A stretch of 64,000 bases of DNA, taken from positions 1 to 64,000 of the forward strand of contig JADMKE010000016.1 in NCBI GenBank assembly GCA_018780035.1, read 5' to 3'. The notes below the pieces were generated by a model that did not search any database, was not told the DNA's origin, and saw nothing but the letters and a program-made list of their open reading frames with translations. Positions 61,320 to 64,000 of this stretch are shown piece by piece; the first letter of the stretch is position 1, and every line of letters begins with the position of its first letter. The translations under genes and the position numbers were made by a program. This DNA is from Candidatus Sericytochromatia bacterium (GTDB lineage Bacteria; Cyanobacteriota; Sericytochromatia; UBA7694).

Positions 61320-62873
61320 TTAGACCATCATGCGCCGGGCCAAAGCCATCGCCAGCCGTTCTTGCATTTGATTTTGCTGAACCTTAGAGAGTTCAGGGTA
61401 TTCTTGCAATTCGTTATAGACCTTGCTGAGAAACTCCAGGCTTTCAATGCTGTCGAGACCGCCGAGGGTTTCGATAATTTCCAAGCGTTCGTCCCAGCTG
61501 GCTTGGGGATAGTGCTGCATTAAAATGGGCACCGATTCGGGGTTGGCAAAACTCTTGAGGGCACGAATCAGGGCCAAGGGGTCGGGGAAATTGCCCATCA
61601 TCAAACAGCTCAGGGTTTGATAAAAGAATTGGTAATCCCTGAATTTTTCCAACTCCGTGGCCATGGCATAACGCACGGCTGAAGAGGTAGCTGGGTCAAA
61701 GAAAAGGTGAATCACCAAGGCCCGAACCTCTTGGGAGTCGTGTTTTTTGAGCTGCAAAAACAACCTGCCCACATGGGGAGCAAAAGCGGGATCTTTGACC
61801 GATTGTTCGACAAACTCAAGCGAATTGAACTCTCCAAGCATCTGTCCCGCCAGCTCCGAGCGGGGATGCTCAGCCAGATCCAATTCATGTAAAACCCGGT
61901 GATGGCCCGTTGTTTTAAGTGATTGAGCGGCTTCCATTGCCACCCAAGGCGAAGGGTCATCAAGGGCCTGACGAAAGGTTGAATGGTCGGCATTGCTCAG
62001 AATCCCCAGGGCCCGAATGGCATGCAAACGCACCGGAAAAAAGGGGGAATTATAACGCTGGCGGATCAGCGGGATATGTTCACTGCCCCCCATTTGGGCC
62101 AAGAGCTGAATCGCAGCGATTTGCAAATTGATGTCTTTTTCCTGACGCAGAATCTCTACGGCCAAAGGCGTGGCCAGGGGATCCCGCAGTTCAGTGAGTG
62201 CTTTCATGGCAATCGTGCGCACCCACGATGAGTGGTGGGTATTGCGCAAATTGGTGCGCAGCGAAGGCGCCACGGTTTTGCCCAAAGAAACCAAAAGAGA
62301 AGCCAAGACATTGGGATTCCAGGCTTCAAAGCGCTGCAGAGCAGGCAATAGATGCTCGGCCACAGCGGGTTCTCCCCAGGTCGCCAAGGCCCGCGCAGAG
62401 AGCAAAGCCACCAGGGGTGATTTGTCCTCCAAGGCCTTCATAAAGACGGGCAGATATTGTTGTTCACCCAAAACAGCCAAGGTATGAACAGCCCGCGCCC
62501 GTTGCTCGCGATCCCCCGTGGTCACACGCTCAGACAAGACCTTTAAATAGGGCGCCGCCAAATCGCGGTAAATGCTGGTTTGTTGAGCAGGGGCAGCGAC
62601 AGCTCTGCGCATGATTAAATCGACAAAATAGAGTTCTTCATCGGGTTTGACAAGCGGGCGAATCACATCCGGTACCCGGCGACCTTTGGCAATATCTTCC
62701 AGCAGGGGCTCCCAACGGCTCTCCAACTCACCCCAAAAATGGGCCTTGTGCAAATTGCGACTGCGCAGGCGAAAAGTCAGCCTGGAGGCAGCCATGGTAA
62801 AAAATAGAAAAGACAGACCGTAAATCGAAACGGCTATCAGGAGCAGCGTGTACCCAGAAAAATGCGTGAAAAT
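61320..62873 (-). CDS. Membrane-anchored HEAT-repeat protein, likely ATT start
   Basis: About 517 residues if it begins at the ATT at 62873 (GAGG nine bases upstream), otherwise 491 from the ATG at 62795. The 26 extra codons run in frame without a stop and encode a TM helix (FSGYTLLLIAVSIYGLSFLF) directly before the basic SRLTFRLRSRN stretch, which is what this type of HEAT protein normally has. The rest is HEAT/armadillo-type repeats (for example EQRARAVHTLAVLGEQQYLP). HEAT solenoids bind partner proteins; similar proteins occur next to GT2 genes, as here. The upstream membrane gene ends 23 bases before the ATT. Confidence 0.82.
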   Translation of the reverse strand: MFTHFSGYTLLLIAVSIYGLSFLFFTMAASRLTFRLRSRNLHKAHFWGELESRWEPLLEDIAKGRRVPDVIRPLVKPDEELYFVDLIMRRAVAAPAQQTSIYRDLAAPYLKVLSERVTTGDREQRARAVHTLAVLGEQQYLPVFMKALEDKSPLVALLSARALATWGEPAVAEHLLPALQRFEAWNPNVLASLLVSLGKTVAPSLRTNLRNTHHSSWVRTIAMKALTELRDPLATPLAVEILRQEKDINLQIAAIQLLAQMGGSEHIPLIRQRYNSPFFPVRLHAIRALGILSNADHSTFRQALDDPSPWVAMEAAQSLKTTGHHRVLHELDLAEHPRSELAGQMLGEFNSLEFVEQSVKDPAFAPHVGRLFLQLKKHDSQEVRALVIHLFFDPATSSAVRYAMATELEKFRDYQFFYQTLSCLMMGNFPDPLALIRALKSFANPESVPILMQHYPQASWDERLEIIETLGGLDSIESLEFLSKVYNELQEYPELSKVQQNQMQERLAMALARRMMV

Positions 62874-62896
62874 GCTTCTCTACCTCGCTGCATAGA

Positions 62897-63259
62897 TCAT
62901 AACCATTCGCCCCACATGGCACAAGCCAAAAATAGGGCATTCCCCAAAAAGAGCCAAAAAAGTGGCCTGAGCCATGTGGCAACAGCCCGTCTCAAGCCCC
63001 AAGCCAGCCCCAGAGCAAGCAATATCGAACCCAGCCCAGCACGTAACACAAAGCCCAAACCCGCTCCTCCCCACCAGATCCGCGCATTTGGCCAAACGCT
63101 CACCCCACTGACTTGAATCAGAAAGAGATACAGGGCGATGGTCAGAGCTGCCAGCACGAAATGTTTCAAACGCTTCGCCTTTCTCTCAACACGCCTCAGA
63201 TACAACCAGTATAATGCAAGAACAGGTTGAAACAGGAGAAGAAAAGTTTGCTCAAACAA
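62897..63259 (-). CDS. Small polytopic membrane protein
   Basis: 120 residues from a TTG, with no strong ribosome site, so the exact start is uncertain. Three or four hydrophobic helices with basic connecting loops: YLRRVERKAKRLKHFVLAAL, SVWPNARIWW, LGSILLALGLAWGLRRAVAT, LFWLFLGNALFLACAMWGEW. No family recognised. The TGA at 62899-62897 lies 23 bases before the HEAT protein start on the same strand, supporting an operon and a real gene. The 5' end overlaps the divergent secreted-protein gene by a few bases. Confidence 0.65.
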   Translation of the reverse strand: MFEQTFLLLFQPVLALYWLYLRRVERKAKRLKHFVLAALTIALYLFLIQVSGVSVWPNARIWWGGAGLGFVLRAGLGSILLALGLAWGLRRAVATWLRPLFWLFLGNALFLACAMWGEWL

Positions 63260-64000
63260 AGTATGCGCCTGGGTTTTTTCGGTTTATTATTTTGTCTTTG
63301 TTTGGCTTTTCCTGCTCAGGCCGGGCACTTCAGTTTATTGCACACAGCAGGCGTCAATGGGCTGGCTTCCAATTATCATTACCAAATTCAACAGCCTTAC
63401 CAATTGATTCACGAATATGCACGGCAAAACCCAGATACCATTCAGGGCTTACGTACCCAAGGTGCTTCCATTTATTTTTACCATCAGAACCATTATGTCT
63501 GGGGTCCTGGCTTGGGCATTGAGCAATTTCAGCAATTTTTGGGCCAGCTTTCCAGTAAAAAACCAACAGTAAAAAGATCACTCACTCTCTTGGACAATAC
63601 CGACAGCATTGTACTGGAGCCTGATTCTACCCACGACTTGCTGGGCAAACTCAGGCCCTTGATCAAACAAAATCCAGGTTCAGAGCTGACGGGCGCTCAG
63701 TTAGACATCTACCCTGGCCCGATCTATTTTTTGCATCTGGATGCTGCCGAAGAAGGGCCCAATCCAGACCCCCATGCTTGGGAGATGCTGTTGGGACTGC
63801 AATTAAACATTCTCGAAGATACCACGTCAACAGATTGGGTGCTGATTGGAAAACCCAGTGGCGATGGGCCCCGCCGCTTAAATTTACTCAAAGATCTGAA
63901 AGACCCGCAAACACTGTTGGTCGACAGTGGCAATCTCTTGGAAGGGCTGAGTTCAGTCAATACTGCCAGCCTCTCGCTGCAACGGGGAAATAGCTTAAAG
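63248..64000 (+). CDS. Secreted protein, C-terminus cut by window edge
   Basis: The frame opens at a TTG at 63248 with AGGAG nine bases upstream and stays open to base 64000 (about 251 residues). The ATG at 63263 is in frame five codons later but far from the ribosome site. Signal peptide RLGFFGLLFCLCLAFPAQA. The mature part starts GHFSLLHTAGVNGLASNYHY, loosely recalling the LLHTND start of metallophosphatases/5'-nucleotidases, and contains LQLNILEDTTSTDWVLIGKP and LVDSGNLLEGLSSVN, but motifs are incomplete and I assign no function. A TATAAT (63211-63216) lies upstream. Confidence 0.75.
   Translation, partial: MLKQSMRLGFFGLLFCLCLAFPAQAGHFSLLHTAGVNGLASNYHYQIQQPYQLIHEYARQNPDTIQGLRTQGASIYFYHQNHYVWGPGLGIEQFQQFLGQLSSKKPTVKRSLTLLDNTDSIVLEPDSTHDLLGKLRPLIKQNPGSELTGAQLDIYPGPIYFLHLDAAEEGPNPDPHAWEMLLGLQLNILEDTTSTDWVLIGKPSGDGPRRLNLLKDLKDPQTLLVDSGNLLEGLSSVNTASLSLQRGNSLK

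Noticed and set aside
1..64000. tRNA, rRNA, CRISPR arrays or transposases
   Set aside because: I looked in the gene-free stretches and saw no cloverleaf, spaced repeat array or transposase motif. A tRNAscan or CRISPR search could still find a weak case.

Overview
The window reads as chromosome of a free-living, diderm, GC-balanced bacterium. It holds about 50 protein genes or gene remnants, with no rRNA, tRNA, CRISPR array, transposase or phage gene that I can see. Roughly a third of the genes encode secreted or lipobox-bearing proteins, several with Pro/Thr/Ser linkers. With a secretin, a MurJ, a lone flagellar rod/hook-like protein and several Ser/Thr kinases, this fits an uncultured, non-photosynthetic relative of Cyanobacteria (Sericytochromatia/Blackallbacteria-like). 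That assignment is a guess from gene style; no marker phylogeny was possible.

Region 1 (1-9320): a minus-strand run of five exported proteins (IPT/TIG-like lipoprotein, S8 subtilase lipoprotein, two proteins sharing an unrecognised domain, and a lipoprotein cut by the window edge), divergent from a NarL-type response regulator. Region 2 (9349-12640): an XRE-TPR regulator overlapping a VWA lipoprotein, with a paired dyad upstream. Region 3 (12797-31337): mostly housekeeping or single genes: lipoprotein, M20 peptidase, DUF456 protein, CpaC-like secretin, WD40 kinase, MurJ, FlgG-like protein, HutF-like deiminase, EEP-family lipoprotein, bPH protein, catalase-like lipoprotein, two DUF2202 ferritin-like proteins, a lipocalin gene broken by an in-frame stop, and alaS.

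Region 4 (31334-38629): a solute-binding lipoprotein, an antitoxin followed by a mazF toxin with an in-frame TGA, a 470-base gap with a nine-C tract, and a two-gene unit of NHL-type lipoprotein plus a second subtilase. Region 5 (38639-49596): HD hydrolase, malQ, a coiled-coil protein, coaD, a YigZ protein, two overlapping transmembrane Ser/Thr kinases with extracytoplasmic sensor regions, a TylF-type methyltransferase, a TPR protein and a DUF2283-like protein.

Region 6 (49678-58282): a minus-strand operon of two paralogous lipoproteins, a second XRE-TPR regulator and a second VWA lipoprotein, then five tandem copies of a small secreted protein in the order A-B-A'-B'-C with signs of gene conversion. 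Region 7 (58582-64000): hflX, a family 2 glycosyltransferase lacking its acidic motifs, a membrane-anchored HEAT protein apparently starting at ATT, a small membrane protein, and a secreted protein running off the window.

The best candidate for an undescribed system is the XRE-TPR/VWA-lipoprotein cassette. It occurs twice with the same four-base gene overlap, and one copy carries two extra paralogous lipoproteins and lies beside the secreted-protein array.
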